This document shows, in pieces, positions 7,851 through 15,535 of a stretch of 40,838 nt of DNA (position 1 is its first letter; every line of letters starts with the position of its first letter). The translations under genes were made by a program, and so were the position numbers. Location: contig CATWSG010000021.1 in NCBI GenBank assembly GCA_958353395.1, positions 1 through 40,838 of the forward strand. The letters are read 5' to 3'. This DNA is from an uncultured Collinsella sp. (lineage in GTDB: Bacteria > Actinomycetota > Coriobacteriia > Coriobacteriales > Coriobacteriaceae). The notes under the pieces were generated by a model. The model saw only the letters and a program-made list of their open reading frames with translations. It made no database searches and was not told the DNA's origin.

Positions 7851-8268
7851 ACCCAAACAACAGCCCGTGCGCCCGCCGACCGCCTTCGAGCGCCTGGCGG
7901 ACCCCGAGGGCAGACGCCGCGCCGCCGACCCCAAGCTCACTGCCAACGGTGCCGTGCGCGCCAACCGCGCCGCACAGTTTATGCCCTTTGCCGCCCTCAC
8001 GGGATACTACGAACTCGTGCGCAAGCAGGAAATCACCGTCGAACCAAAATGCGAACTCACGGAAGAAAAAGCCCTCGAGCTTTCAAAAAAGCTCGAGGGC
8101 CTCAAACGTGGCGACTTGGTGCGCGTCACCTATTACGATACGTACGGCTATCGTAGCCGCACCGGCATTCTCGACGAAGTGCTTCCCGCGTTCAAGCTGC
8201 TCAAACTCAGGGATATCGCCATCGACTTCGACGATATCCAAGACATTGAGCTACGCGGACGAGCCTAG
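7843..8268 (+). CDS. YolD-like family protein
   Basis: A 141-residue small basic protein of the YolD family, which accompanies Y-family polymerases in Gram-positive genomes. It starts at GTG 7843, with GGAGG 5 bases upstream, and overlaps the end of the polymerase gene. The signature is the RAAQFMPFAALTGYYELVRKQE segment around residue 45, followed by a small beta-rich domain (VRVTYYDTYGYRSRTGI). Its role is probably regulatory or accessory for translesion synthesis. A perfect 13-bp inverted repeat lies within the coding sequence at 8071-8100. The gene ends 26 bp from the convergent heavy-metal-domain gene, with no obvious terminator between them. Confidence 0.9.
   Translation: MPKPKQQPVRPPTAFERLADPEGRRRAADPKLTANGAVRANRAAQFMPFAALTGYYELVRKQEITVEPKCELTEEKALELSKKLEGLKRGDLVRVTYYDTYGYRSRTGILDEVLPAFKLLKLRDIAIDFDDIQDIELRGRA
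8071..8100 (+). repeat. Perfect 13-bp hairpin inside the YolD-like gene
   Basis: GCCCTCGAGCTTT (8071-8083) pairs without error with 8088-8100 around the loop CAAA. It encodes part of an ALELSKKLEGL helix. No T run follows, so it is not a normal terminator. Confidence 0.85.
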
Positions 8269-8294
8269 CCAAGGAAGCGCATCCAGGGCGGCGC

Positions 8295-8678
8295 TTACAG
8301 CGTCATGACGTAGTAGCCCGCGTCTTTCACGGCCGTCTCGAGGACACCACGATCAACCGGCTGTTTAGAGCGCACACGTGCCGTGTGATCCGCATACGTC
8401 ACCGTTGCCCACACGCCATCCAGCGCATTCAGGGCATTGGCCACGTTCTGAGCGCAGCCGTCACAGCTCATGCCGCCGATGAGCAGCTCATCGCTATAGG
8501 GATAGTGCGATGCATCGGTATCCACCACAACAACCTTTTTGGTTTTCTTGCCGCTCGTACCATCGCTGCAACAACTCTTCCCGTGTGTCGAAGCGGCAAT
8601 GCGACGCAGTCCAAAAAACATGCCGACGGCAATGACGGCCAGCACGATGAGATTCGCAGGGTTGAGCAAGTCGCTCAT
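8295..8678 (-). CDS. Membrane-anchored heavy-metal-associated (CopZ-like) protein
   Basis: A 127-residue protein with one N-terminal transmembrane helix (about residues 8-25, LIVLAVIAVGMFFGL), a Lys/Ser-rich linker containing a Cys pair (SCCSDG), and a C-terminal heavy-metal-associated domain. The metal-binding motif is GMSCDGCAQNV (CxxC). The start is ATG 8678 behind AAAGGGG; a longer TTG-initiated version has no ribosome site. CopZ-like domains bind Cu(I) and pass it to P-type ATPases, but no copper ATPase is nearby. A CsoR-type operator lies 31-44 bp upstream of the start, pointing to copper control. Confidence 0.85.
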   Translation of the reverse strand: MSDLLNPANLIVLAVIAVGMFFGLRRIAASTHGKSCCSDGTSGKKTKKVVVVDTDASHYPYSDELLIGGMSCDGCAQNVANALNALDGVWATVTYADHTARVRSKQPVDRGVLETAVKDAGYYVMTL

Positions 8679-8708
8679 GCGTTCCCCTTTCAAGTAGCCC
8701 TATCTAGA

Positions 8709-8722
8709 TACCCCCATGGGGT
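8709..8722 (-). promoter_or_regulatory. CsoR-type copper operator
   Basis: TACCCCCATGGGGT is a near-perfect G-tract palindrome of the class bound by the Cu(I) repressor CsoR. It lies 31-44 bases upstream of the heavy-metal-domain gene at 8295-8678. No CsoR gene is in the window. Confidence 0.6.
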
Positions 8723-8786
8723 GTCCCCATCTTAACCCAAAATCATGTCGGTTCGGTCAATTAGTTTCCCTATTCAAACTTTTTTG

Positions 8787-8814
8787 TTGACCATGGCTTA
8801 CTTTCGTGTATAAG
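8787..8814 (+). promoter_or_regulatory. Promoter of the DUF3793-flavodoxin operon
   Basis: TTGACC (8787-8792), a 16-base spacer and TATAAG (8809-8814). It is 39 bases upstream of the GTG start at 8853 and divergent from the copper gene. Confidence 0.65.
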
Positions 8815-8852
8815 TTTTCCTAGGCTAACAGTTTAGATCCGTAAGGAGCGCC

Positions 8853-9557
8853 GTGACCCGAACCATAGACATCCCAACGTTTCAGGCAGCAGTCGTGCGC
8901 AACTGCTCTCCCACGCTCGCGGGCATCAAGCCGGCATCGCTCTTTACCTATCCAGGCACCTACGCCCACGGGGACGGCTCGACCGCAACCGAAACCATCA
9001 CAGAACGCCGAGCACGCCTGCTCAACGTTATCGCCCAGTGCAATCGCGAGCTTGACCCGTTCGGTATCCACCTGAGTGTTTTGGTCTGGCGGCCCTGCGG
9101 AGCGCTCGTGTATATGTACCGAGCCAAAAGCCTCACCACCTATTTCGCAGACCCTCGCGCCCAAACGGCGCTCGCCTCGGAAGGCTACGACACGAGAGAC
9201 CTTTCGACATGCCTTGTGCATTTGGCATCACGCATCACGCTCGCGAGCAATAACGTCGCGGAATGCGCCTGTAGCCAGACTCGATGCGCACTACCTCAGC
9301 AAACTAGCTGCAGCAACGACTGCACCTGCGAGTTTCCGCACGAAATAGGCTACTTCCTTGGATACCCCTACGACGACGTACACGAGTTTATCGTCCAGCG
9401 CGGCGAGAACTACAAGGTCTTTGGGGCCTGGAAGGTCTACGAAAATGTCGAGCAGGCGCTTGCGACGTTTGATGCCTACCGTGCCTGCACCCAATACCTC
9501 ACCCTTGTCTATCAGCAGGGCTGCAGCCTGGCGCAACTTGCCCAGGCAACCCGATAG
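8853..9557 (+). CDS. DUF3793 family protein
   Basis: A 234-residue cytoplasmic protein of the DUF3793 family, whose function is unknown and whose genes are often beside flavodoxin genes in anaerobes. It starts at GTG 8853 behind AAGGAG. Family hallmarks are VLVWRPCGALVYMYR near residue 80 and the conserved FPHEIGYFLGYPYDDV stretch near residue 165. Just before the latter is a cluster of cysteines (CACSQTRC, then CSNDCTC) within about 24 residues, which could bind a metal or cluster. The next gene encodes a flavodoxin 45 bp downstream on the same strand, so the two probably work in one redox process. DUF3793 has been linked to metal or haem supply by context only. Confidence 0.85.
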   Translation: MTRTIDIPTFQAAVVRNCSPTLAGIKPASLFTYPGTYAHGDGSTATETITERRARLLNVIAQCNRELDPFGIHLSVLVWRPCGALVYMYRAKSLTTYFADPRAQTALASEGYDTRDLSTCLVHLASRITLASNNVAECACSQTRCALPQQTSCSNDCTCEFPHEIGYFLGYPYDDVHEFIVQRGENYKVFGAWKVYENVEQALATFDAYRACTQYLTLVYQQGCSLAQLAQATR

Positions 9558-9602
9558 AACGTACAAGCTGCGGCCAGCGCCGCACGACCGAAAGGACAAA
9601 AC

Positions 9603-10022
9603 ATGAGCAAGATCACCGTCGTCTATTGGAGCGGCACGGGCAATACCGAGGCCATGGCAAACTTTGTCGCCGAAGGCGCCACGTCCGCGGGCGCCGAGGC
9701 CGAAGTCATCCCCTGCGCCGACTTCTCTGCCGACAAGGTCGCCGACTATGATGCCTTCGCCTTCGGCTGCCCCGCCATGGGCTCCGAGGAGCTTGAATAC
9801 GATGAGTTCCAGCCGATGTGGAACGAGGTCAAGGAGACTCTCGGCGACAAGAAGGTCGTCCTCTTTGGCTCTTATTCGTGGGCCGAGGGCGAATGGATGG
9901 ACAACTGGAAGGCGGACGCCGACGAGGCGGGTGTTAACGTCGTCGATTCCGTCATCTGCTACGACGCCCCCGACGATGAGGGCGAGGCGGCCTGCCGCGC
10001 CCTTGGAGCCGAGCTCGCCTAG
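9603..10022 (+). CDS. Flavodoxin
   Basis: A 139-residue short-chain flavodoxin, a low-potential FMN electron carrier of the cytoplasm. The FMN phosphate loop is WSGTGNTEAMA (from residue 9). The loops over the flavin are GCPAMGSEELE (about residue 60) and GSYSWAEGEWM (about residue 90). The length is normal for the family. It starts at ATG 9603 behind GAAAGGA and forms an operon with the DUF3793 gene, ending at a strong terminator. It could replace ferredoxin under iron limitation, but no Fur site is obvious. Confidence 0.93.
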   Translation: MSKITVVYWSGTGNTEAMANFVAEGATSAGAEAEVIPCADFSADKVADYDAFAFGCPAMGSEELEYDEFQPMWNEVKETLGDKKVVLFGSYSWAEGEWMDNWKADADEAGVNVVDSVICYDAPDDEGEAACRALGAELA

Positions 10023-10079
10023 CGGCAATGAGCTCCGCCCGTAACGCGCTCTGCACCAAAACACATTCGCGTCCCAACA

Positions 10080-10114
10080 AAAACGGGAGCCGGATCACAT
10101 CCGGCTCCCGTTTT
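10080..10114. terminator. Bidirectional terminator between flavodoxin and the ABC transporter
   Basis: A perfect stem (AAAACGGGAGCCGGAT with its complement, loop CAC) is followed by TTTT on both strands, so it serves both convergent operons. Confidence 0.9.
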
Positions 10115-10139
10115 CTGCTATGTCAGTCATATAAAGCGG

Positions 10140-10892
10140 CTACGAGATATTGCCCAAGAACGCCTTGGTGCGTTCGCTCTTGGGATGGTCGAAGACCTCG
10201 CTCGGCGTGCCCTCTTCCACGATAACGCCGCCGTCCATAAAGACCACGCGGTCGGCGACATCGCGGGCAAAGCCCATCTCGTGCGTCACCACGATCATGG
10301 TCATACCGTCACGTGCAAGATCGCGCATGACGCCAAGAACGTCGCGGACAAGCTCGGGGTCAAGCGCTGACGTAGCCTCGTCAAAGAGCATCACGTGTGG
10401 ATTCATCGACAGGGCGCGGGCGATCGCCACGCGCTGCTGCTGACCGCCTGAGAGCTGGCTCGGCATAAAGTCGATGCGCTCGGCCAGGCCGACCTTGGTC
10501 AGCTCCTCGATGGCAATCTTCTCGGCCTCTTCCTTGCTGCGCTTGAGCACCTTTTGCTGCGCAAGCATGACGTTCTTTTTGACCGACAGGTGCGGGAACA
10601 GGTTGAACTGCTGAAACACCATGCCCAGGTGCGTGCGCACTTTGTTGAGGTCGACACCCTTGGCGCACACGTCCACGCCCTCAACGATGATCGAGCCGCT
10701 CGTGGGATGCTCCAGACGATTGATGCAGCGAAGCATCGTCGACTTGCCCGAGCCCGAAGGGCCCAGGACCACAACGACCTCACCCTTGTGCACATCTAGA
10801 TCGATATCGCGCAGGACCACGTTATCGCCAAAGGCCTTCTGGAGGTTCTTGATACTGACGACGACCTCGTTCGAGTTATTGGTTTCGCTCAT
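10140..10892 (-). CDS. Polar amino acid ABC transporter, ATP-binding subunit (GlnQ type)
   Basis: A 250-residue ATPase that drives amino acid uptake. Motifs in order are Walker A GPSGSGKST (about residue 44), Q-loop FQQFNLFPHLSV, ABC signature LSGGQQQR, Walker B VMLFDEATSALD and the switch histidine in IVVTHEMGF. All are intact and the length is typical. The start ATG at 10892 has AGGAGG just upstream. It lies 12 bp after the permease stop, so permease and ATPase are one operon with the binding protein at the front. The substrate cannot be fixed from sequence; glutamine, glutamate or cystine-type solutes are possible. Confidence 0.95.
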   Translation of the reverse strand: MSETNNSNEVVVSIKNLQKAFGDNVVLRDIDLDVHKGEVVVVLGPSGSGKSTMLRCINRLEHPTSGSIIVEGVDVCAKGVDLNKVRTHLGMVFQQFNLFPHLSVKKNVMLAQQKVLKRSKEEAEKIAIEELTKVGLAERIDFMPSQLSGGQQQRVAIARALSMNPHVMLFDEATSALDPELVRDVLGVMRDLARDGMTMIVVTHEMGFARDVADRVVFMDGGVIVEEGTPSEVFDHPKSERTKAFLGNIS

Positions 10893-10904
10893 GATAGGAC
10901 CTCC

Positions 10905-12266
10905 TTACAGACCGGCGATGTGATCGGCAGGCGTCGCGACAACCTGTCCGGCGCTCTTGGCGGGACGCTTCTTCTTGGTCTCGGTCGTGCCCAAAAGCCT
11001 CGCCTCAAGACCGCTCACCAAGCGAGCGAGCGGCAGGGTGATGACCAGATAGAACAGGGCGGCAACCACGTACGGTGTAATGGAGCCCGTCGTGGCCACG
11101 ATGGTACGGGCGTTCATGACGATCTCGACCACACCCACGGCCGCAAGCAGCGACGTATCCTTGTAAAGCAAGATAAACTCGCTGGTCAGCGTAGGCAAAA
11201 CATTGCGGAACGTCTGCGGAATCATAACGTAGAGCAGCGTCTGGAAGGCATTCATGCCCAGAGAGCGAGCAGCCTCGTTTTGGCCCTTGGGGATCGACTG
11301 AATACCGGCGCGGAAGATCTCACACAAATAGGCAGACGAATTCATGGCCATGACGATGACGCCGAGCACGTAGTCATCAACCTTGACGCCGGCCAACGGC
11401 AGACCGAAGAACGCGATATAAATCTGCAGGAACGCCGGCGTACCGCGGATGATATTCACATAGATGCCAGCAAGGCAGCGCAGGATGCGCGACTTGGAGA
11501 TGCGCATGAGCGACAGGGCAAAACCGAAGGGAATTGCCAGCGGAAACGCCACAAGCACGATCGAAAGCGACATGAGGAAGCCCTTGAAGACGATCGGCAG
11601 GCTCTGGACCAAAATGACCGGGTTCAGGAACAGGCGCAGGAACATATTGGAGTTCCAAGCCTCGACCCACGGCTGCTCCTTAAGGTCGGCCAAGAAGTTA
11701 TCGAAGGCCGTCACGCCCTTGATCTCCACCGACGGAATCTTGGAAATCTTCTTGGTCGACCCGTCAGCGAGCGTATAGGTGCCGCTAAAGGCCTCATCGC
11801 CGCCCTCGACGGGGAAGGTCACGCCGTAGACCTCAACACGGAAAAAGCCGCCGGCCGGCGCCGTCTCGCCAAAGTCAATCTTGAGCGTCTGGCCGTCAGC
11901 CTTGCACGTGGGTTTCATGGGCGTACGATCCATGAGGTCCTCGCCCGAGAGCATCGTCAATCGCGTGTCATCGGTACCAAACGTCGTGCCGTCGACAAAC
12001 GTCAAAGAAAGACCGCTCAGCTCCTCGTCGGCATCGGCCTGAACTTCCCAGGTAATGCGCGTCTCGGTACCGCCGACCACAGCGCTGCCCGAACCGGTGT
12101 TGGGTCGGGCGGTAATCTTTGCGGTCTCAAGCGCCTGGGCGGTCGTGGGCGCATATGCCCCCACACACACCAGCGCGAGCGCCACGGCCATGACGCAGAC
12201 TAGCTTTTGGAGCAAGGCGGGCAGTGGAAAACGCTGCTCCACGGCCCCTTTGTTCAGTCGAGACAA
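10905..12266 (-). CDS. Amino acid ABC transporter permease with an added N-terminal extracytoplasmic domain
   Basis: A 453-residue membrane protein. Residues about 20-42 are a signal peptide or first membrane helix ending near TTAQA. About 160 residues of beta-rich extracytoplasmic sequence follow (for example TRITWEVQADADEELSGLS). From about residue 225 comes a HisM/GlnP-type permease domain with the EAA loop (NEAARSLGMNAFQTLLYVMIPQ, about residue 340). The tail is Lys-rich. The start is a TTG at 12266 with AGGAG 5 bases upstream; a longer frame would begin inside the preceding terminator. The extra domain is not a normal solute-binding protein, as that is encoded separately just upstream. 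It may shape ligand delivery; its role is unknown. Confidence 0.85.
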   Translation of the reverse strand: MSRLNKGAVEQRFPLPALLQKLVCVMAVALALVCVGAYAPTTAQALETAKITARPNTGSGSAVVGGTETRITWEVQADADEELSGLSLTFVDGTTFGTDDTRLTMLSGEDLMDRTPMKPTCKADGQTLKIDFGETAPAGGFFRVEVYGVTFPVEGGDEAFSGTYTLADGSTKKISKIPSVEIKGVTAFDNFLADLKEQPWVEAWNSNMFLRLFLNPVILVQSLPIVFKGFLMSLSIVLVAFPLAIPFGFALSLMRISKSRILRCLAGIYVNIIRGTPAFLQIYIAFFGLPLAGVKVDDYVLGVIVMAMNSSAYLCEIFRAGIQSIPKGQNEAARSLGMNAFQTLLYVMIPQTFRNVLPTLTSEFILLYKDTSLLAAVGVVEIVMNARTIVATTGSITPYVVAALFYLVITLPLARLVSGLEARLLGTTETKKKRPAKSAGQVVATPADHIAGL

Positions 12267-12332
12267 GGTGGCTCCTATCGTAGAAGTTGCCGGCAAAACG
12301 AGACGGAAATGCTCTCCGTCAAGAGAAGCGCA

Positions 12333-12362
12333 AAGGCCCTCTCCGCCAAAGCGGAAAGGGCC
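12333..12362 (-). terminator. Terminator or attenuator between binding-protein and permease genes
   Basis: A 12-bp stem (GGCCCTTTCCGC, one G-U pair) with loop TTTG is followed on the minus strand by TTTGCGCTTCTCTT. A smaller hairpin at 12302-12320 (GACGGA/TCCGTC) follows. It would let more binding protein than permease be made. Confidence 0.7.
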
Positions 12363-12384
12363 CGCGAGCAATCAAGTAGCTATT

Positions 12385-13245
12385 TTACTTGATGTTGTAC
12401 TTAGCCATGAGGGCGTCAACGGTACCGTCGTCGGTCAGGTCCTTGATGGCCTGGTTGATGTCGTCCTTGAGCTTGGTGTTGCCCTGGTTGATGGCGATGG
12501 CGTACTCCTCGCCGGTGCTAATCTGCTTAATGGTCTGGCAGGTGTTGAACTGCTCGGCGGTCAGCTGGCTGGCAACGGAGCGGTTGGTGACTACGGCGTC
12601 GCCCTTATCGGACTGCAGGGCGCTGAAGCACTCGGTGGCGTCCTTGTAGGGGACAATCTTGGCCTTGGGGAAGTTCTCCTGGGCAAAGGACTCGGCGGTC
12701 GAGCCAGACTGGACGATGATGGTAGCATCGGCGTTGTTGAGCTTCTCGCTGTAGTTGTCGGCCGTGATGTCGGTGTTATCGACCTTGGTCACGATAGCCT
12801 GATCGTCCATGTAGTAGGAATCGGAGAAAGTGACTTCCTTCTCACGCTCGGGCGTGTCGGTGATAGCCGCGATGGAGACGTCATATTTGGCGCCCGAAGC
12901 GACGCCCGGAACCAGCGTGTCAAAGTCATTGTTGACATACTCGACATCCAGGCCCAGCTTGTCGCCGATAGCCTTGATGAGCTCAAGGTCAAAGCCCTGA
13001 TAATCGCCGTTGTCATCCTTGTACTCAAACGGAGCGTACTCGGCAGAGGTGCCGACGGTCAGCGTACCGTCCTTGACGAGCGCGTACTCCTTGGAGCCGT
13101 CGACCTTCTCGACCTTAGCGTCGTCAGAGCTGCTGGAACCGGCATTAGAACCAGAGGTGGCGTTGGACGAGCCACAGCCCGTCAGAGCGAGGGCGAGCGC
13201 CATAGCACCCGTGGCGGCAAATGCGCCAAGCTTCTTCAGCTTCAT
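12385..13245 (-). CDS. Amino acid ABC transporter substrate-binding lipoprotein
   Basis: A 286-residue lipoprotein of the polar amino acid binding family (SBP_bac_3). The N-terminus MKLKKLGAF is followed by a hydrophobic stretch and the lipobox LALTGC, then a Ser/Gly-rich linker. Mature-domain landmarks are VGTSAEYAPFEYKD, QGFDLELIKAIGDKLG and the hinge region FDTLVPGVASGAKYDVSIA. The start is ATG 13245 with AAGGAG upstream. It is the first gene of the transporter operon, separated from the permease by a hairpin that would raise its level over the other subunits. It captures the solute outside the cell and docks on the permease. Confidence 0.95.
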   Translation of the reverse strand: MKLKKLGAFAATGAMALALALTGCGSSNATSGSNAGSSSSDDAKVEKVDGSKEYALVKDGTLTVGTSAEYAPFEYKDDNGDYQGFDLELIKAIGDKLGLDVEYVNNDFDTLVPGVASGAKYDVSIAAITDTPEREKEVTFSDSYYMDDQAIVTKVDNTDITADNYSEKLNNADATIIVQSGSTAESFAQENFPKAKIVPYKDATECFSALQSDKGDAVVTNRSVASQLTAEQFNTCQTIKQISTGEEYAIAINQGNTKLKDDINQAIKDLTDDGTVDALMAKYNIK

Positions 13246-13302
13246 AATCAGTCTCCTTCCAATGACCCCACGTGATTCAGAGGTCTGCAAAAACTGAGGG
13301 TT

Positions 13303-13331
13303 ATTATGCACCCGCTTGGAAGAATCTGCAA
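13303..13331 (-). promoter_or_regulatory. Promoter of the amino acid transporter operon
   Basis: On the minus strand TTGCAG (13326-13331), a 17-base spacer and CATAAT (13303-13308). It lies 58 bases upstream of the binding-protein start. Confidence 0.65.
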
Positions 13332-13392
13332 TTAGAAAACTGATTGAAACAAACCCATAACGTGAATGGAGCGTCCCACTTTATGGCAGCCA

Positions 13393-14259
13393 TTACTGCT
13401 GCAATGACCTTAACAGTTTGATTTCAGCCGCATAACCTGCAAGTTCGTTCGGTGTCTCCAAAATGAATGGCAATGCGCGCAAGCGACCATTCGATACAAT
13501 ATTCTGCATAACCTGCATACCGCCACCAAATTCCTCGCTGCCAAGGTATCCCTTGCCGATGCACTCGTGACGATCTTTATGGGCGCCGCAGGGGTTCTTC
13601 GAATCGTTGATGTGTACGGCATGCAAGCGATCGATACCCACCACGCGGTCGAACTCGTCGAGCACGCCGTCCAGATCATGGATGATGTCGTAGCCGGCAT
13701 CGCTCACATGGCAGGTGTCCAAACAAACGCCCAGCTTATCGGACAGCTCTGGGCACTTGGCGGCAACGCCCTCGATAATGCACGCCAGTTCTTCAAAGCT
13801 ACGGCCCACCTCGGTGCCCTTGCCTGCCATGGTCTCAAGCAATACCGTCGTCTGCTGTCCCTCAAACATCACCTGGCACAGCGTGTCGACAATCATCTGA
13901 ATGCCGACGTCTGCCCCCTGTCCCACATGCGCACCGGGATGAAAATTGTAGTAGTTGCCGGGCAGCGCTTCCATGCGCTGCAGATCCTCGGCCATGGCCT
14001 CCAGGGCAAACTCGCGCGCCCGCTCCTTAGCGGAGCAGGGGTTATAGGTATACGGGGCATGAGCCACGAGCGGGCCAAAGTCGTTTTGCTCCATAAGCTC
14101 GCGCAGGGCCGCCACGTCATCCATGTCAAGGTCTTTTGCCTTGCCACCGCGCGGGTTGCGCGTAAAGAACGCAAAGGTATTGGCGCCAATGGACAACGCC
14201 GTCTCCCCCATCGCCCGATAGCCCTTCGTCGTCGAAAGATGGCACCCGATCGTCAGCAT
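13393..14259 (-). CDS. nfo: Endonuclease IV (AP endonuclease)
   Basis: A 288-residue TIM-barrel enzyme that cuts DNA 5' of abasic sites in base excision repair. Metal-binding residues of the trinuclear zinc site are visible in VAHAPY, NFHPGAHVG, LLETMAGKGTE, CLDTCHVSDAGYD, HINDSKNPCGAHKDRHECIGKG and FILETP. The length is normal. The ATG at 14259 is preferred because GGGGGAG lies 6 bases before it; an upstream TTG two codons earlier is less well placed. It follows the Gfo/Idh/MocA gene on the same strand, with a 63-bp palindrome just upstream of its ribosome site. Confidence 0.97.
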   Translation of the reverse strand: MLTIGCHLSTTKGYRAMGETALSIGANTFAFFTRNPRGGKAKDLDMDDVAALRELMEQNDFGPLVAHAPYTYNPCSAKERAREFALEAMAEDLQRMEALPGNYYNFHPGAHVGQGADVGIQMIVDTLCQVMFEGQQTTVLLETMAGKGTEVGRSFEELACIIEGVAAKCPELSDKLGVCLDTCHVSDAGYDIIHDLDGVLDEFDRVVGIDRLHAVHINDSKNPCGAHKDRHECIGKGYLGSEEFGGGMQVMQNIVSNGRLRALPFILETPNELAGYAAEIKLLRSLQQ

Positions 14260-14279
14260 CTCCAACTCCCCCTCATCAG

Positions 14280-14342
14280 TTGCGGTGAAATACGGTCTAT
14301 TGGTGCCTTATTTTGGCGCAAACAGACCGTATTCCACCGCAA
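14280..14342. repeat. 63-bp palindrome A upstream of nfo
   Basis: Arms of 28 bases surround the loop TTATTTT. The outer 19 bp (TTGCGGTGAAATACGGTCT and its partner) pair with a single A-C mismatch at position 9. Ends and flanks (TCAG before, GTTATAAAAGGG after) are shared with 15461-15523, but the inner arm sequence differs and remains complementary. It ends 7 bases before the nfo ribosome site. Confidence 0.85.
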
Positions 14343-14425
14343 GTTATAAAAGGGGCATCAGAGATGTGGGCCGCCAGGCACCACGGGCGCCGGCGTCATG
14401 ATCCCCTACGCGTCAGCGCCAAGTC

Positions 14426-15445
14426 CTAGAGGGCTAGACGGATTGCATCGATGATGTGCGCGCAGCGCTGCGTGGCGGCTAGGGACATGATGGGGCTTTC
14501 GAGTTTCCCCGCCTGAATGAGCTGCGTCGCATGCTGGATTTCGCCGTAGAAATCATCGACCTCAAACGGGGCATTTATTTCGAGCGTTCGCCCGTCGGAG
14601 TACTTCACATGGGCGAGCTCGGGGCGATGGAGACGCTCGATTTCCAACGAACCCCGCTCACAGGCAATCGTTAAGCGGCTTTCATATGTTGCTTTGCCGT
14701 CGCACACCATATGAATGGGTATACCGCCGACGCTCATATGGATCTCGTCGGCCCAATCGACGCGACCGCCCGATACGTCACGCCAGCGAACTTCACGGGA
14801 CGAAACCTCGCACGCGCCCGCGAGCAAATCCTCAAACCAACCAACCGCATAGCAGCCCATGTCATATAGACAGCCGCCCTGCAACGGATCAAGCAGATAG
14901 CCCGAAGGAGACTCGCCGTAATCGAGCTTTTGCACGCTTTCAATCGAGACAATACGGCCAAGCTCACCCGACGCAAGCAAGTCCTTCACGCGAGTGCGCA
15001 TCGGGCAAAACCGATTCTTCATCGCCTCCATAAACAGCACGCCGCGCTCGCGAGAGATGGAGGCAATCGAGAGAGCCTCTTCCTCACTCAAAACGGCCGG
15101 CTTTTCGCACAGCACGGCCTTTCCGGCGCGCAGCGCGCGACAGGCCCAACGCGTATGCATGCCATGCGGAAGAGCCAAGTAGATTGCGTCGACATCGGGG
15201 TCGGCAATCAGCGCGCCATAAGCCGCGTCGCCGTTATTGTCGACCGAGGCATGGCCATGCGCAGCATCGATCGAAAACGCTCGGCAAAATTCCTCGACAT
15301 GTGCAGGAGTGCGGCCGGCCGCAGCCACAAGCCGTGCCCCGTCCACCTCCTTGAGCGACGATGCAAATCGATGCGAAATGTGCCCGGCGCCCAAAACGCC
15401 CCAACGAACCTCACGCAAATCATCACATGAATCTCGATGACCCAC
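14426..15445 (-). CDS. Gfo/Idh/MocA family oxidoreductase 1
   Basis: A 339-residue NAD(P)-dependent sugar or polyol dehydrogenase family member. The N-terminal Rossmann motif is WGVLGAGHIS, with AGRT at the end of the second strand. The family motif is CEKPAVLSEEEA near residue 105, with the conserved Lys that takes part in catalysis. A C-terminal alpha/beta domain follows (QKLDYGESPSGYLLDPLQGG). The start is a GTG at 15445 with AAGGGGG 5 bases upstream; the longer frame runs into the palindrome. The substrate is unknown. It lies between an aldo/keto reductase and nfo on the same strand, and both junctions carry a palindrome. It shares its family with the gene at 22855 but is clearly a different branch. 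Confidence 0.9.
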   Translation of the reverse strand: MGHRDSCDDLREVRWGVLGAGHISHRFASSLKEVDGARLVAAAGRTPAHVEEFCRAFSIDAAHGHASVDNNGDAAYGALIADPDVDAIYLALPHGMHTRWACRALRAGKAVLCEKPAVLSEEEALSIASISRERGVLFMEAMKNRFCPMRTRVKDLLASGELGRIVSIESVQKLDYGESPSGYLLDPLQGGCLYDMGCYAVGWFEDLLAGACEVSSREVRWRDVSGGRVDWADEIHMSVGGIPIHMVCDGKATYESRLTIACERGSLEIERLHRPELAHVKYSDGRTLEINAPFEVDDFYGEIQHATQLIQAGKLESPIMSLAATQRCAHIIDAIRLAL

Positions 15446-15460
15446 GACAGCCCCCTTCAG

Positions 15461-15523
15461 TTGCGGTGAAATAGTTCCTGTTTGGCCCCTATTCTGCCGC
15501 AAACAGGAACTATTCCACCGCAA
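15461..15523. repeat. 63-bp palindrome B between the aldo/keto reductase and Gfo/Idh genes
   Basis: It has the same length as palindrome A. The left arm starts TTGCGGTGAAATA and continues GTTCCTGTTTG; the right arm is complementary over 24 bp apart from the same A-C mismatch at position 9. The loop region is TATTCT. It begins 13 bases after the upstream gene's stop and ends just before the ribosome site of the next gene. No T run follows it on either strand. Confidence 0.85.
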
Positions 15524-15535
15524 GTTATAAAAGGG

